From contig DWZA01000077.1 of the NCBI GenBank assembly GCA_019118365.1, forward strand, positions 1-47,049: a DNA stretch of 47,049 nucleotides, given 5' to 3'. A model generated the notes under the pieces. That model worked only from the letters and a program-made list of their open reading frames with translations, made no database searches and was not told where the DNA came from. This DNA comes from Candidatus Lachnoclostridium stercoravium. Lineage in GTDB: Bacteria; Bacillota; Clostridia; Lachnospirales; Lachnospiraceae. A program made the position numbers and the translations under genes. Shown in pieces: positions 24,750-33,840 of the stretch (positions within the stretch are counted from its first letter, which is position 1; every line of letters starts with the position of its first letter).

Positions 24750-26387
24750 TTATTTGATATTGATCAGCGTCAGATCCAGCGCGTACGGATCGGAGATCCC
24801 TACGCCGTCCAGTCTTGTGTTATACGCGATATGAGAAGGCGCCTGCACCGCCATGATAAACGGTCCGTTCTCGTACATAGCGTCCTGGATCTTCTCCAGT
24901 ACGGCTACGCGGGCATCGTTGTCCGTAGCGACCATAGCTTCCTCATACATTGCAGCCAGCTCCTGATCCATGTCCGCAGTCCAGCCTGCTCTCAGGCCTA
25001 CTGTCGCTCCTGGAAGAAATTCTAGCTGTACGTTCGGGTCATTGTAATCGATACCCCAGTACATTACAGTAAAGCCAAGTGTTCCGTCGCGGTAAGCGTC
25101 GCCGTATCCGGCCGCCCACGGCTGCGCCACGATATTTACATTGATTCCGATCTGCGCCAGGTCAGATTTAATAAGCTGAGCCAGGTCTGTTAAAAGGATT
25201 CCCTCCATATCCAGGTCGCAGACAGTCAGGTCGATGTCAAAGCCGTCCGCATACCCTGCTTCTGCCAGAAGTTCTTTTGCTTCCTCGATGTTGGTGTAGT
25301 CAGCAGCGCGCTCGCCCTTGCTTCCCATAAATCCAACCTGGATCAGAGAGTATGGAGTAACGGAACCTTCGCCGCAGATGGTCTGGAAGTTAGCGTAATT
25401 TAAAGCCTTGCGGATCGCCTGCTGTACCAGCGGGTCAGATACCGGGCCGCCGTATTCTTCGTTCATGTTCATCATAACAAAGCCCAGAGTCTTTGTCGCG
25501 CCGTTGATCAGCTGGATGTTTTCCTGGCCTTCCAGTTCAGCCATCGTATCGTCCGTCATATTCATAGCCACGTCGATGTCTCCAGTAGAAAGGGTCATCA
25601 TCTGCGTGTTGGAATCCGGCTGGATACGGATAATGTACTTATCTACATTCGTTCCCTCTCCCCAGTAATTCGGGTTCTTTTCCAGAACCACTTCCTGGTC
25701 CGGGATATAGCTGGTCATAACGTACATACCGGAACCTGCGCTGGTGGTGTTCAGGTAATCCTGCGCCGTATCTGCAGAAGAAGCATCCTCTGCATCTGTG
25801 CCGCCGTTTTCCTTTACGACCGCGCTGTCCAGTATTGCCAGGGAGCTGTAGGTCAGTTTGGAAAGGATCGCGGAATCCGGCTGGGTCAGGTGGAAGATCA
25901 CCGTCTTATCGTCCGGAGTCTCGATGCTTTCGATCGTATCGCACATAAAAGACGGGTTGCTCTGAAGGTTCTTGCAGCGGTTGATGCTGAACGCTACGTC
26001 CGCGGACGTCATCGGATTGCCGCTGGCAAATGTAATGCCGTCTTTTAAGGTCACTGTCAGAGTCAGGCCGCCGTCAGAGAAATTATAATCCTCCGCAAGA
26101 CATGGCTCCGGCGCGCCGTCGTTGGTGTAGAATTTAAACAGGTTCTCATAGCAGGCGTTGATCACAAGGGGCGGATATTTTTCATATACATATCCCGGAT
26201 CCAGCGTGGAAAATCCAGAGCCCATAGCCACTACTACAGTAGTGCCATTTGCGCTTTCGCTGACGGCTTCCCCCTGAGCGGCTCCTGCCGCCGTCGTCTC
26301 TCCGCTCTCTGCCGCTTTGCCGCCGCAGGCGGAAACAGCCAGAGCCATGGCCATACACAAGGCTGCAGCCAAAAGTTTCTTTTTCAT
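24750..26387 (-). CDS. Peptide-binding lipoprotein of an ABC transporter (SBP family 5)
   Basis: 545 residues. Lipoprotein signal peptide with lipobox VSAC at ~18-21, then a Glu/Ala-rich linker, then the SBP_bac_5 fold. Typical segments are FKFYTNDGAPEPCLAEDYNFSDGGLTLTVTLKDGITFASGNPMT, ADVAFSINR and the late YGDAYRDGTLGFTVMYWG. It should capture peptides or small peptide-like ligands outside the membrane. Its position between the ATPase and permease genes fixes its role in the transporter; the ligand is unknown. Confidence 0.94.
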   Translation of the reverse strand: MKKKLLAAALCMAMALAVSACGGKAAESGETTAAGAAQGEAVSESANGTTVVVAMGSGFSTLDPGYVYEKYPPLVINACYENLFKFYTNDGAPEPCLAEDYNFSDGGLTLTVTLKDGITFASGNPMTSADVAFSINRCKNLQSNPSFMCDTIESIETPDDKTVIFHLTQPDSAILSKLTYSSLAILDSAVVKENGGTDAEDASSADTAQDYLNTTSAGSGMYVMTSYIPDQEVVLEKNPNYWGEGTNVDKYIIRIQPDSNTQMMTLSTGDIDVAMNMTDDTMAELEGQENIQLINGATKTLGFVMMNMNEEYGGPVSDPLVQQAIRKALNYANFQTICGEGSVTPYSLIQVGFMGSKGERAADYTNIEEAKELLAEAGYADGFDIDLTVCDLDMEGILLTDLAQLIKSDLAQIGINVNIVAQPWAAGYGDAYRDGTLGFTVMYWGIDYNDPNVQLEFLPGATVGLRAGWTADMDQELAAMYEEAMVATDNDARVAVLEKIQDAMYENGPFIMAVQAPSHIAYNTRLDGVGISDPYALDLTLINIK

Positions 26388-26401
26388 AATCAGACCTCCT
26401 C

Positions 26402-27427
26402 TTAATCATCTATTGAGATGCTGGAAACTCCAGCAGTATCTCCTGTCCTGTCTGTTCCGTCTGCGTACAGGTGGCAGGCGACCAGATGTCCCGGTTCCAC
26501 CTCCGTAAGCTTCGGTTCCTCAGTCCGGCAGCGATCGCAGGCCTTCGGACATCGGGTATGGAACCTGCAGCCGGAAGGCGGGTCCGTAGGGCTTGGAACC
26601 TCTCCTTCCAGGTGGATCCTCTCTCTCTGATCTTCCTGGTTTACCTGAGGGATCGCAGAAAGCAGCGCCTCCGTATAAGGGTGATAATGCTTTTCATACA
26701 GCTGGTCGTAACCGGCGATCTCCACCATCTTCCCCAGATACATGACGCCTACCCGGTCGCTCACCTGATAGACTACGTTCAGGTTGTGGGAAATAAAGAA
26801 ATACGTCAGTCCCAGCTTCTGCTTCAGCTCCTGTAAAAGGTTGAGCACCTGCGCCTGGACGGACACGTCCAGCGCTGAAACTGCTTCGTCGCACACGATC
26901 AGATCCGGCTTTAACGCCAGCGCCCTGGCGATGCCGATCCTCTGCTTCTGGCCTCCGGACAGCTCGTGGGGATAACGGCTCAGGTGGTAGGAATCCAGCC
27001 CTACCAGCGTAAGAAGCTCCATGATCCGCGCTTCTACGTCCATCTCTTTATCCAGGTGATGGATCTCAAACGGTTCCATCAGGATCTGCCGCACAGTCCT
27101 CCTTGGGTTTAAGCAGGCGGATGGATCCTGGAAAATGATCTGCATTTTCTTTCTCATAGCCTTCAGCTGCGCGCCTTTTAGCCTGGAAATATCCTCGCCG
27201 TTCAGATAGATCTGGCCCTCCGTCGGGTCGATCAGCCGGATCAGAGTGCGCCCCAGAGTGCTCTTTCCGCAGCCGCTTTCTCCTACTACGCCGAAAGTTT
27301 CCCCTTTATGGATCGCAAGGCTTACGTCGTCCACCGCCTTTACCGTGCCGGATCTCTTATTCTTTCCTTTAAAATATACTTTTATATGATCTGCTTTTAA
27401 CAGTATGTCCTTCTCATTTTCCGCCAT
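26402..27427 (-). CDS. Peptide ABC transporter ATP-binding protein (OppF/DppF type)
   Basis: 341 residues. Walker [10 protein letters not shown], signature LSGGQKQR, Walker [13 protein letters not shown], switch His in [10 protein letters not shown]. The C-terminal oligopeptide-transporter extension has the clustered Cys motif ([14 protein letters not shown]). It overlaps the preceding ATPase gene by 14 bp and pairs with it to drive transport. Confidence 0.95.
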   Translation of the reverse strand: MAENEKDILLKADHIKVYFKGKNKRSGTVKAVDDVSLAIHKGETFGVVGESGCGKSTLGRTLIRLIDPTEGQIYLNGEDISRLKGAQLKAMRKKMQIIFQDPSACLNPRRTVRQILMEPFEIHHLDKEMDVEARIMELLTLVGLDSYHLSRYPHELSGGQKQRIGIARALALKPDLIVCDEAVSALDVSVQAQVLNLLQELKQKLGLTYFFISHNLNVVYQVSDRVGVMYLGKMVEIAGYDQLYEKHYHPYTEALLSAIPQVNQEDQRERIHLEGEVPSPTDPPSGCRFHTRCPKACDRCRTEEPKLTEVEPGHLVACHLYADGTDRTGDTAGVSSISIDD

Positions 27428-28430
27428 CAGCCGGACCTCCCGTCTCTTCTTCCTCGCCCGCGTACAGCCAGCAGCGCACGGACCGCTCTTCTCCTACGGA
27501 TACCACAGGCGGTTCCTTGCTTTTGCACTTCTCTGTGGCATGAGGACATCTTGGCCAGAAGCTGCATCCTTCGATCCGTTCCGTAGGATTCGGCACCATT
27601 CCGGCGATCGTCTGCAATGGCTTTCTCTCCTTCGTGATCGCCGGGATCGCGTTTAACAGTCCTACTGTATACGGATGCTTTGGATCCCGGAACAGCTCCT
27701 TTACCGGCGCCTGCTCTACAATATGGCCGGTATACATAACAATAACTGTATCGCAAAGCTCGCTGACCACGCCCAGATCGTGAGTGATAAAAAGCACCGC
27801 CGTATCCATCTCCCGGTTCAGGTCGCGGATCAGATCCAGTATCTGAGCCTGTATAGTCACGTCCAGAGCAGTCGTCGGCTCGTCGGCGATAAGGATCTGG
27901 GGCTGACAGGCAAGAGCCATGGCGATCATCACACGCTGGCGCATACCGCCTGACATCTGATGAGGATATTCATGGGCGCGGATCTCCGGATTAGCGATCC
28001 CTACCGCCTTCATCATCTTCACCGCTTCCTCCATGGCGTCCTTTTTATTCATACCGCGGTGGAGGCGCAGAGATTCCGCGATCTGCTTTCCGCAGGGGAT
28101 GATCGGATTTAAAGAGGTCATAGGCTCCTGGAAGATCATGGAGATCTCATTTCCCCTGATCTTTCTCATCTCTTTCTCGCTGAGCTTTACAAGATCCTTT
28201 CCTTTATAAAGGATCTCCCCTCCTGTCACCCGTCCCGGCGGATTGGGGATCAGCTGCATCATAGCCAGAGAAGAAACGCTCTTTCCGCTTCCGCTCTCTC
28301 CTACGATACCCAGTTTTTCACTTTTATGTAAGGTGTAGCTCAGATGATCGACTGCCTGTACCTTTCCCTCGACCGTCTGAAATTCCACACACAGGTCTTT
28401 GATTTCCAATACTGTTTCCGACTGATTCAT
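27414..28430 (-). CDS. Peptide ABC transporter ATP-binding protein (OppD/DppD type)
   Basis: 338 residues from ATG 28430, after AGAGGAAAAC; the longer frame to 28484 lies within the leader dyad. Walker A GESGSGKS, signature MSGGMRQR, Walker B ILIADEPTTALD, switch His in FITHDLGVV, and the C-terminal Cys-rich tail (CSFWPRCPHATEKC). First gene of the operon D-F-binding protein-B-C-peptidase-cyclophilin. The gene order, with ATPases first, is less usual than permeases first. Confidence 0.95.
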   Translation of the reverse strand: MNQSETVLEIKDLCVEFQTVEGKVQAVDHLSYTLHKSEKLGIVGESGSGKSVSSLAMMQLIPNPPGRVTGGEILYKGKDLVKLSEKEMRKIRGNEISMIFQEPMTSLNPIIPCGKQIAESLRLHRGMNKKDAMEEAVKMMKAVGIANPEIRAHEYPHQMSGGMRQRVMIAMALACQPQILIADEPTTALDVTIQAQILDLIRDLNREMDTAVLFITHDLGVVSELCDTVIVMYTGHIVEQAPVKELFRDPKHPYTVGLLNAIPAITKERKPLQTIAGMVPNPTERIEGCSFWPRCPHATEKCKSKEPPVVSVGEERSVRCWLYAGEEEETGGPADGGK

Positions 28431-28456
28431 GTTTTCCTCTCGTTCTTCTCGATACA

Positions 28457-28482
28457 GCGTTACCAATTTAAAGTGGTAGCGC
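28457..28482 (-). promoter_or_regulatory. Candidate operator or leader hairpin of the peptide-transport operon
   Basis: GCGTTACCA - 8 nt - TGGTAGCGC is a 9-bp dyad with one mismatch, located 27-52 bp before the oppD-like start. An AT-rich stretch with TATATATATA lies just upstream of it on the minus strand. It may be a repressor site; the regulator is unknown. The rest of the 300-bp gap to mecA holds only AT-rich promoter-like DNA. Confidence 0.4.
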
Positions 28483-28652
28483 ATTCACTGTATATATATA
28501 CATAAATAAAAAGATATCATATTTTTCCTTATAATTCAATAAGGAGATTTCTCTTTCCCGCCTCAGCTGCCCCTATAATCTTCTTCTGCGGACCCATTGT
28601 ATTTATTCAGAAAATCTTATTATTTTTTTAATATAATTTTTTTACATAGTAA

Positions 28653-28682
28653 TTGATATTTTGCTGTATGATATAGTATATT
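28653..28682 (+). promoter_or_regulatory. Possible promoter of mecA
   Basis: TTGATA (28653-28658), an 18-bp spacer and TATATT (28677-28682). The region is very AT-rich, so alternatives exist. Confidence 0.35.
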
Positions 28683-28732
28683 TATATTGAAGAGATGCGC
28701 CCATTGAAATTTTAAACAAAGGAAGTGAGCCT

Positions 28733-29452
28733 ATGAAAATAGAACGTATCAATGAAAATCAGATCCGCTGCACTCTGACCAGTTTTGATCTCAGCGTGCG
28801 GAACTTGAATCTCGGCGAACTGGCTTATGGCACGGAAAAGGCCCGCAGTTTGTTCCGGGAGATGATCCAGAAGGCTTCCAACGAAGTGGGCTTTGAAGCA
28901 GAAGATATCCCGCTGATGGTAGAGGCCATTCCTCTTTCAAACGAAAGCGTTATGTTAGTGATAACTAAAATAGAAGATCCTGAAGAGCTTGACACCCGTT
29001 TTTCCAAGTTCTCTCCGTCGCCGGAAGAAGACGACCATTTTCTTTCCAGCCTGGCCAGCGAGCTGCTGGAGGGAGCGGACGGGCTGCTGGCGCGCCTTGC
29101 GCCTCAGGAAGGACCCGCGCAGGTTCAGGAGCTTCCTGCTCTTGACAAATCGGACGTTCCTTCCGCGCGCATCTACAGCTTCCGCGATCTGGACACCGTC
29201 ATTGAAGCGGCGCACTCCATCGACCCTTTATATGCCGGCCGCAACACCCTTTATAAGAAACCGGCGTCGGGCCAGTATTATCTCATCATCCACAATGACG
29301 TTCCGGACGCTCTGGGATTCAGCCGCGTTCTCAATATCCTTGCGGAATACGGGACAAAAGTCAAATTCGAATATGCCGCCGAAGCATATTATAACGAACA
29401 CTATGAAGTCATCATCCGGGACAAGGCTCTCCAGTCCCTCTCTCTTGTCTGA
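28733..29452 (+). CDS. mecA: Adaptor protein MecA
   Basis: 239 residues with the MecA two-domain layout. The N-terminal substrate-recognition part (MKIERINENQIRCTLTSFDLSVRNLNLGELAYG) is followed by an acidic linker (~90-125). The C-terminal domain (ARIYSFRDLDTVIEAAHSI ... NILAEYGTKVKFEYAAEAYYNEHYEVII) binds ClpC. MecA brings substrates to ClpCP and activates the unfoldase. The start follows GGAAGTGAG. It is monocistronic, divergent from the peptide operon and ended by a strong hairpin. Confidence 0.93.
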   Translation: MKIERINENQIRCTLTSFDLSVRNLNLGELAYGTEKARSLFREMIQKASNEVGFEAEDIPLMVEAIPLSNESVMLVITKIEDPEELDTRFSKFSPSPEEDDHFLSSLASELLEGADGLLARLAPQEGPAQVQELPALDKSDVPSARIYSFRDLDTVIEAAHSIDPLYAGRNTLYKKPASGQYYLIIHNDVPDALGFSRVLNILAEYGTKVKFEYAAEAYYNEHYEVIIRDKALQSLSLV

Positions 29453-29474
29453 AGATCCGATCACGTACTGCAAA

Positions 29475-29518
29475 AATGGCTCCGCCCTTTAAGCCTATCG
29501 CCAAAGGACGGAGCCATT
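29475..29518. terminator. Bidirectional terminator between mecA and the DUF1858 gene
   Basis: AATGGCTCCGCCCTTT (29475-29490) pairs with AAAGGACGGAGCCATT (29503-29518) with one mismatch. A5 lies to the left and, after ~11 bp, a T-run to the right. Confidence 0.8.
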
Positions 29519-29537
29519 GATATCGATCTCTTTTTTA

Positions 29538-29741
29538 TCAGCCTCTTGCAGCTAAAACTTCATTCATCTGAGCTACTAATACGTCGCAGTCAATGCCGTG
29601 TACCATGCAGGCCTCTTCTAATGTCTCTCCCTGTGCGGAAGGGCATCCAAGGCAATGCATTCCAGCGCGCATCAACATCGGAGCGATCATTTCATCCATA
29701 TTTACAAGCTGGCCGATCAACATATCCTTACTGATCTGCAT
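29538..29741 (-). CDS. DUF1858-domain protein (redox-disulfide family)
   Basis: 67 residues from ATG 29741 after a strong AGGAGGAAGAACAA; the longer frame is not supported. The sequence [33 protein letters not shown] matches the short helical DUF1858 domain with its CxxC, seen alone or beside ScdA/hybrid-cluster proteins. A role in redox or Fe-S/NO biology is inferred from relatives. It is a single gene with the pfl region divergent from it, and its leader contains two copies of the palindromic repeat. Confidence 0.85.
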   Translation of the reverse strand: MQISKDMLIGQLVNMDEMIAPMLMRAGMHCLGCPSAQGETLEEACMVHGIDCDVLVAQMNEVLAARG

Positions 29742-29803
29742 TTGTTCTTCCTCCTTAATCATCATTCTTGGGCGCATATCCCATGTGTCTGTTCGTACCT
29801 GCG

Positions 29804-29830
29804 GCAGTTCAGGACATCCTGAACTGTTAC
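29804..29830. repeat. Minimal palindrome of the repeat family
   Basis: CAGTTCAGGA - CA - TCCTGAACTG is a perfect 10-bp inverted repeat; the sequence matches the terminal module of the larger copies. Confidence 0.65.
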
Positions 29831-29900
29831 CCGATATTAATATAATACTTTTTTTCATTCTTTTCAAGGTATTCCTAGCATTTTTGTAAGGAACTCCATA

Positions 29901-30079
29901 TCCTGGCGCACGGCTGAACTCATGTAGCAGTTCAGCCGTGTATCTTCTTGCCAGCACATTCTGTGCTGGCAAGAAGCTCTGGATGTCATCCCTATGCCAG
30001 GATATATGTCAAATCGCTTTTACAAGCAAGCTTGTAACGCTCTTTATCATATACCCTGGCGCACGGCTGAACTGTTACG
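29901..30079. repeat. Variant copy D of the dispersed palindromic repeat
   Basis: CACGGCTGAACT ... AGTTCAGCCGTG hairpin, then a perfect CTTCTTGCCAGCACA / TGTGCTGGCAAGAAG stem, a GGATGTCATCC module, an ACAAGCAAGCTTGT palindrome and a terminal GGCTGAACTGTTACG. The module order is that of copy B, but the arm sequences differ. It makes up most of the 498-bp gap between the DUF1858 start and pflB. Confidence 0.8.
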
Positions 30080-30107
30080 AAAAATTTTCCCATTAGCAAA
30101 ATAGCTC

Positions 30108-30137
30108 TTGACTTGTATACAGTATGTGGCATATAAT
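30108..30137 (+). promoter_or_regulatory. Promoter of the pyruvate formate-lyase genes
   Basis: TTGACT (30108-30113), an 18-bp spacer and a consensus TATAAT (30132-30137), about 100 bp before the pflB start. The spacer contains the palindrome GTATAC, which may be part of an operator. No Rex consensus was found. Confidence 0.65.
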
Positions 30138-30239
30138 GTGGATGTAATATAAGTTATCCTTTTATATAAAGTTCCATTTATTAACATTACTAATTAATCT
30201 TTGTTTTGCCCTATAATATAACAGGAGGTACAGTTAAAG

Positions 30240-32327
30240 ATGAACAACGAGTGGCGTACATTCCAGAAGGGTGTCTGGGAAAAAGAGATCAATGTCAGAG
30301 ATTTTATTCAGAAGAATTACACTCCTTACGACGGCGACGAATCATTTTTAGCCGGCCCTACACAGCGTACAAAGGAGCTTTGGGATATGGTGCTGGATCT
30401 TTCCAAAAAGGAAAGAGAAGCCGGCGGCGTCCTGGATATGGACACCAGGATCATTTCCACCATCACATCCCACGGACCGGGATATCTGGACAAATCCAAG
30501 GAAACGATCGTAGGTTTCCAGACAGACAAGCCTTTTAAGCGGGCGCTCCAGCCTTACGGCGGCATCCGCATGGCGGAAAAAGCCTGCGCAGACAATGGAT
30601 ACCAGGTTGATCCGGAAATATCCGAGTTCTTCAAGGTTCACAGAAAGACCCACAACGCAGGCGTATTCGACGCTTATACTCCTGAAATGCGCGCCTGCCG
30701 TTCCAGCCATATCATCACCGGCCTGCCTGACGCTTACGGAAGAGGCCGCATCATCGGCGACTACCGCAGGATCGCCCTGTACGGCGTTGACCGCCTGATC
30801 GAGGATAAAGAAGAGCAGAAGATGACCACCCGTACCATCATGTACTCTGAGGTGATCCGGGACAGAGAGGAGCTTTCCGAGCAGATCCGCGCCCTTGGCG
30901 ATCTGAAAAAGCTGGGCCAGATCTACGGCTACGACATTTCCCGTCCTGCCAATAACGTGCAGGAAGCGATCCAGTGGACCTATTTTGGATACCTTGCCGC
31001 TGTAAAAGAGCAGAACGGCGCGGCCATGTCTCTTGGACGCACCTCCACTTTCCTTGATATCTACGCTCAGAGAGATCTTGCAGAAGGCACGTTTACAGAA
31101 GAGCAGATCCAGGAATTTGTAGACCACTTTATCATGAAGCTCCGTATGATCAAGTTTGCCCGTACTCCGGAATACAACGACCTGTTCTCCGGCGATCCCA
31201 CATGGGTCACAGAGTCCATCGGCGGCGTAGGCATTGACGGACGCCACATGGTGACAAAGATGTCCTTCCGTTACCTTCACACCCTGGAGAACCTGGGAAC
31301 TGCTCCAGAGCCGAACCTGACTGTGCTCTGGTCCACAAGGCTTCCGATCAATTTCAAACGCTACTGCGCAAGAACGTCCATCCAGTCCTCTTCCATCCAG
31401 TATGAGAACGACGACCTGATGAGAGTGACCCACGGCGACGACTACGCTATCGCCTGCTGCGTATCTTCCATGAGAGTCGGAAAAGAGATGCAGTTCTTCG
31501 GCGCCCGCGCAAACCTGGCCAAATGCCTTCTCTACGCCATCAACGGCGGCGTGGACGAGATCACGAAAAAGCAGGTGGGACCGAAGTACCGCCCGATCAC
31601 TTCCGAATATCTGGATTACGACGAGGTCATGGACGCGTACCACGATATGATGCAGTGGCTTGCTCAGGTTTATGTAAACGCCTTAAACATCATCCATTAT
31701 ATGCACGATAAATACTGCTACGAAAAACTCCAGATGGCCCTCCACGACCACAAAGTGACCCGCTGGTTCGCTACCGGTATCGCAGGCCTTTCCGTTGTGG
31801 CAGATTCCCTGTCCGCCATCAAATACGCGAAGGTAAAAACAGTCCGGGATGAAAACGGCATCGTTGTAGACTACATCGTGGAAGGCGATTTTCCAAAATA
31901 CGGCAATAACGACGACCGTGTAGATGAGATCGCCAGCGATATCGTCCACACCTTCCTTCAGTATATTAAGAGAAACCACGCTTACCGCGGCGGCATCCAT
32001 ACTACTTCGATCCTGACCATCACCTCCAACGTGGTTTATGGAGCCAATACGGGAGCCACTCCAGACGGAAGAAAAGCCGGCGAACCATTTGCTCCCGGCG
32101 CCAACCCAATGCACAGGAGAGATACCCACGGCGCTGTCGCCTCTCTTTCCTCTGTGGCGAAGCTTCCGTTCAAGGATGCCCAGGACGGTATTTCCAATAC
32201 CTTCTCCATTATCCCGGATGCTCTGGGAAAAGGCGCCCAGGTATTTATGGGCGATCTGGACGTAGAACTTGACAGCTGCCCGTCCTGCGACGGCGCGACG
32301 CTTTTCGAAGGCATGGACAACGAATAA
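30240..32327 (+). CDS. pflB: Pyruvate formate-lyase main subunit lacking the glycyl-radical domain
   Basis: 695 residues covering the PFL barrel that converts pyruvate and CoA to acetyl-CoA and formate. The catalytic Cys pair is in [14 protein letters not shown]. The conserved late segment [22 protein letters not shown] is present. The protein then reads [16 protein letters not shown] and ends in a short tail with CPSC, just before the position where normal ~750-residue PFLs continue into the glycyl-radical domain. That domain is encoded by the next gene, 29 bp downstream. A clean stop, a spacer and a ribosome site argue against a simple frameshift. AGGAGGT precedes the start by 10 bp. Confidence 0.93.
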   Translation: MNNEWRTFQKGVWEKEINVRDFIQKNYTPYDGDESFLAGPTQRTKELWDMVLDLSKKEREAGGVLDMDTRIISTITSHGPGYLDKSKETIVGFQTDKPFKRALQPYGGIRMAEKACADNGYQVDPEISEFFKVHRKTHNAGVFDAYTPEMRACRSSHIITGLPDAYGRGRIIGDYRRIALYGVDRLIEDKEEQKMTTRTIMYSEVIRDREELSEQIRALGDLKKLGQIYGYDISRPANNVQEAIQWTYFGYLAAVKEQNGAAMSLGRTSTFLDIYAQRDLAEGTFTEEQIQEFVDHFIMKLRMIKFARTPEYNDLFSGDPTWVTESIGGVGIDGRHMVTKMSFRYLHTLENLGTAPEPNLTVLWSTRLPINFKRYCARTSIQSSSIQYENDDLMRVTHGDDYAIACCVSSMRVGKEMQFFGARANLAKCLLYAINGGVDEITKKQVGPKYRPITSEYLDYDEVMDAYHDMMQWLAQVYVNALNIIHYMHDKYCYEKLQMALHDHKVTRWFATGIAGLSVVADSLSAIKYAKVKTVRDENGIVVDYIVEGDFPKYGNNDDRVDEIASDIVHTFLQYIKRNHAYRGGIHTTSILTITSNVVYGANTGATPDGRKAGEPFAPGANPMHRRDTHGAVASLSSVAKLPFKDAQDGISNTFSIIPDALGKGAQVFMGDLDVELDSCPSCDGATLFEGMDNE

Positions 32328-32356
32328 AAACCAAATGATTTGAAAGGAGAATGATC

Positions 32357-32608
32357 ATGGCAAATATGAATATCAGCGACGCACAGATCGATAATCTTGT
32401 TACACTGTTAGACGGCTATGCTGAACGGGGCGGCCACCATCTGAATGTAAACGTATTTACAAGAGAGACTTTACTGGATGCCCAGGCTCATCCTGAGAAA
32501 TATCCGCAGCTTACTGTACGTGTATCCGGATATGCGGTAAACTTCAATAAGCTGACAAAGAAGCAGCAGGACGAAGTGATCTCCCGTACCTTCCACACTT
32601 CCATGTAA
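32357..32608 (+). CDS. Separate glycyl-radical subunit of pyruvate formate-lyase (GrcA-like)
   Basis: 83 residues equal to the C-terminal end of PFL. It begins with the helix preceding the radical domain ([41 protein letters not shown] is the continuous match, here in parts). It carries the radical-site motif RVSGYAVNF and ends in the canonical TFHTSM. Gly in RVSGY would be turned into a radical by PflA. ATG 32357 is 7 bp after AGGAG; an ATG at 32351 touches the ribosome site. Unlike E. coli YfiD/GrcA, which repairs a complete PFL, here the main subunit has no radical Gly of its own in this locus. Confidence 0.9.
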   Translation: MANMNISDAQIDNLVTLLDGYAERGGHHLNVNVFTRETLLDAQAHPEKYPQLTVRVSGYAVNFNKLTKKQQDEVISRTFHTSM

Positions 32609-32615
32609 ACCGCAG

Positions 32616-32650
32616 CGGCTGCCATACAGGACTTATGGCAGCCGTTTTTC
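32616..32650 (+). terminator. Terminator between the glycyl-radical gene and pflA
   Basis: A perfect 10-bp stem CGGCTGCCAT / ATGGCAGCCG (32616-32625, 32635-32644) with a 9-nt loop is followed by T5. It would lower pflA expression relative to the enzyme subunits. Confidence 0.75.
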
Positions 32651-32683
32651 ATTGTTTTGACCATAAAAAGGAGGAATCCATTT

Positions 32684-33439
32684 ATGATAAGCGGACGCGT
32701 TCACTCCATAGAAAGTTTTGGCACAGTAGACGGACCCGGCGTCCGCCTTGTGGTCTTCTTAAAAGGCTGTCCCATGCGCTGCCTTTACTGCCATAATCCA
32801 GACACCTGGGATCCGGAAGGCGGAACCCGGATGACTGCCGGCGAGATCCTGGCCCAGTTTGCATCCGCCCGGAATTTCTATAAAAACGGCGGCATCACCG
32901 TCAGCGGCGGCGAGCCTTTGATGCAGACAGCCTTTGTTACCGAACTGTTTTCCATGGCAAAGGCGGAAGGCATCCATACCTGCCTCGACACCTCCGGCAT
33001 CACATTTTCCCCGGACAGCCCGCAGGCCATGGAAGAGATCGGCCGGCTCCTGGAAGTTACCGATCTGATCCTTCTGGATATCAAGCATATCGACTGTGAA
33101 GAGCATAAAAAGCTCACCGGTCATTCCAATGAAAATATCCTTGCCTTTGCCCGGTATCTGGATGAGAAAAAGATCCCTGTATGGATCCGCCATGTAGTCG
33201 TTCCTGGGATCACATTTAAGAGGGATCCGCTGTACCGTCTGGGCCGCTTTATCGGCTCCCTCTCCAACGTAAAGGCGCTGGACGTCCTTCCCTATCACGA
33301 CATGGGAAAAGTGAAGTATGAAAAGCTTGGCATCCCTTATCCTTTAAAGGATACAAAACCCCTTACCACCCAGCAGGCGGTCGCCGCCAGACAGGTGATC
33401 CTGCAGGGGATCCGGGATACGAGGAAATTTTCTCAATAA
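32684..33439 (+). CDS. pflA: Pyruvate formate-lyase activating enzyme
   Basis: Radical SAM enzyme, 251 residues, that abstracts H from the glycyl residue. The cluster motif C-x3-C-x2-C is in KGCPMRCLYCHNPD. GGEPLMQ and the DIKHIDCEEH region match PflA. ATG 32684 follows AAGGAGGAATCC. The leader contains only the upstream terminator, so read-through or an unseen promoter must supply transcripts. Confidence 0.95.
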   Translation: MISGRVHSIESFGTVDGPGVRLVVFLKGCPMRCLYCHNPDTWDPEGGTRMTAGEILAQFASARNFYKNGGITVSGGEPLMQTAFVTELFSMAKAEGIHTCLDTSGITFSPDSPQAMEEIGRLLEVTDLILLDIKHIDCEEHKKLTGHSNENILAFARYLDEKKIPVWIRHVVVPGITFKRDPLYRLGRFIGSLSNVKALDVLPYHDMGKVKYEKLGIPYPLKDTKPLTTQQAVAARQVILQGIRDTRKFSQ

Positions 33440-33485
33440 GCCTGTCAAGCTTCAAATTTAGAACAATCTGAACATGATTTTCCAC

Positions 33486-33514
33486 TTGAATAATTAGTGT
33501 TTATAGTATACAAT
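33486..33514 (+). promoter_or_regulatory. Promoter of the ferredoxin gene
   Basis: TTGAAT (33486-33491), a 17-bp spacer and TACAAT (33509-33514), 36 bp before the ferredoxin start. Confidence 0.6.
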
Positions 33515-33550
33515 AAGAACTAATCTAAAGAATAGAAGGAGGTACTTATT

Positions 33551-33721
33551 ATGGCATATGTAATTAATGACACTTGCGTTATGTGCGGAGCTTGCGCTGG
33601 CGAATGTCCAGTAGGCGCTATCGCTGAGGGAGACGGACAGTACGTTATCGACGCTGATAAGTGCATCGATTGCGGAACTTGCGCTGGTACATGCCCAACA
33701 GGCGCTATTTCCGAGGGCTAA
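33551..33721 (+). CDS. 2[4Fe-4S] ferredoxin (clostridial type)
   Basis: 56 residues with two C-x2-C-x2-C-x3-C-P motifs (CVMCGACAGECP and CIDCGTCAGTCP in outline), the classic clostridial ferredoxin. It begins M-A-Y-V-I-N-D. The start follows AGGAGGTACTTATT. It shuttles low-potential electrons and could supply the reductant that PflA or pyruvate-ferredoxin reactions need. It has its own promoter and terminator, so it is probably strongly expressed. Confidence 0.95.
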   Translation: MAYVINDTCVMCGACAGECPVGAIAEGDGQYVIDADKCIDCGTCAGTCPTGAISEG

Positions 33722-33758
33722 TAGTAAGACATTATAACTACATTTTAAAGAGCAGAGA

Positions 33759-33788
33759 AAGCTCCATCCGGACGGGTGGAGCTTCTTT
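33759..33788 (+). terminator. Terminator of the ferredoxin gene
   Basis: AAGCTCCATCC / GGGTGGAGCTT stem (one G-T pair) with a 4-nt loop, followed by CTTTC. Confidence 0.65.
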
Positions 33789-33840
33789 CATATGAGCGGG
33801 CTGACGCATAGAGCCCGCAAAGAAAGCGAGGTCATTTTCC

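Noticed and set aside
29850-30080. Structured riboswitch or T-box in the pflB leader
   Set aside because: The palindromes match repeat family copy D, and the mapped promoter motif lies after them, so they are not in the predicted transcript.
30120-30145. Possible sigma-54 promoter before pflB (TGTGGCATATAATG)
   Set aside because: The GG element is present but the TTGC element is not; a good TTGACT/TATAAT promoter explains the region.
32327-32357. Frameshift or sequencing error splitting pflB
   Set aside because: The first gene has an extra ~20-residue tail and the second has its own ribosome site and initiator; one indel does not give a family-like junction.
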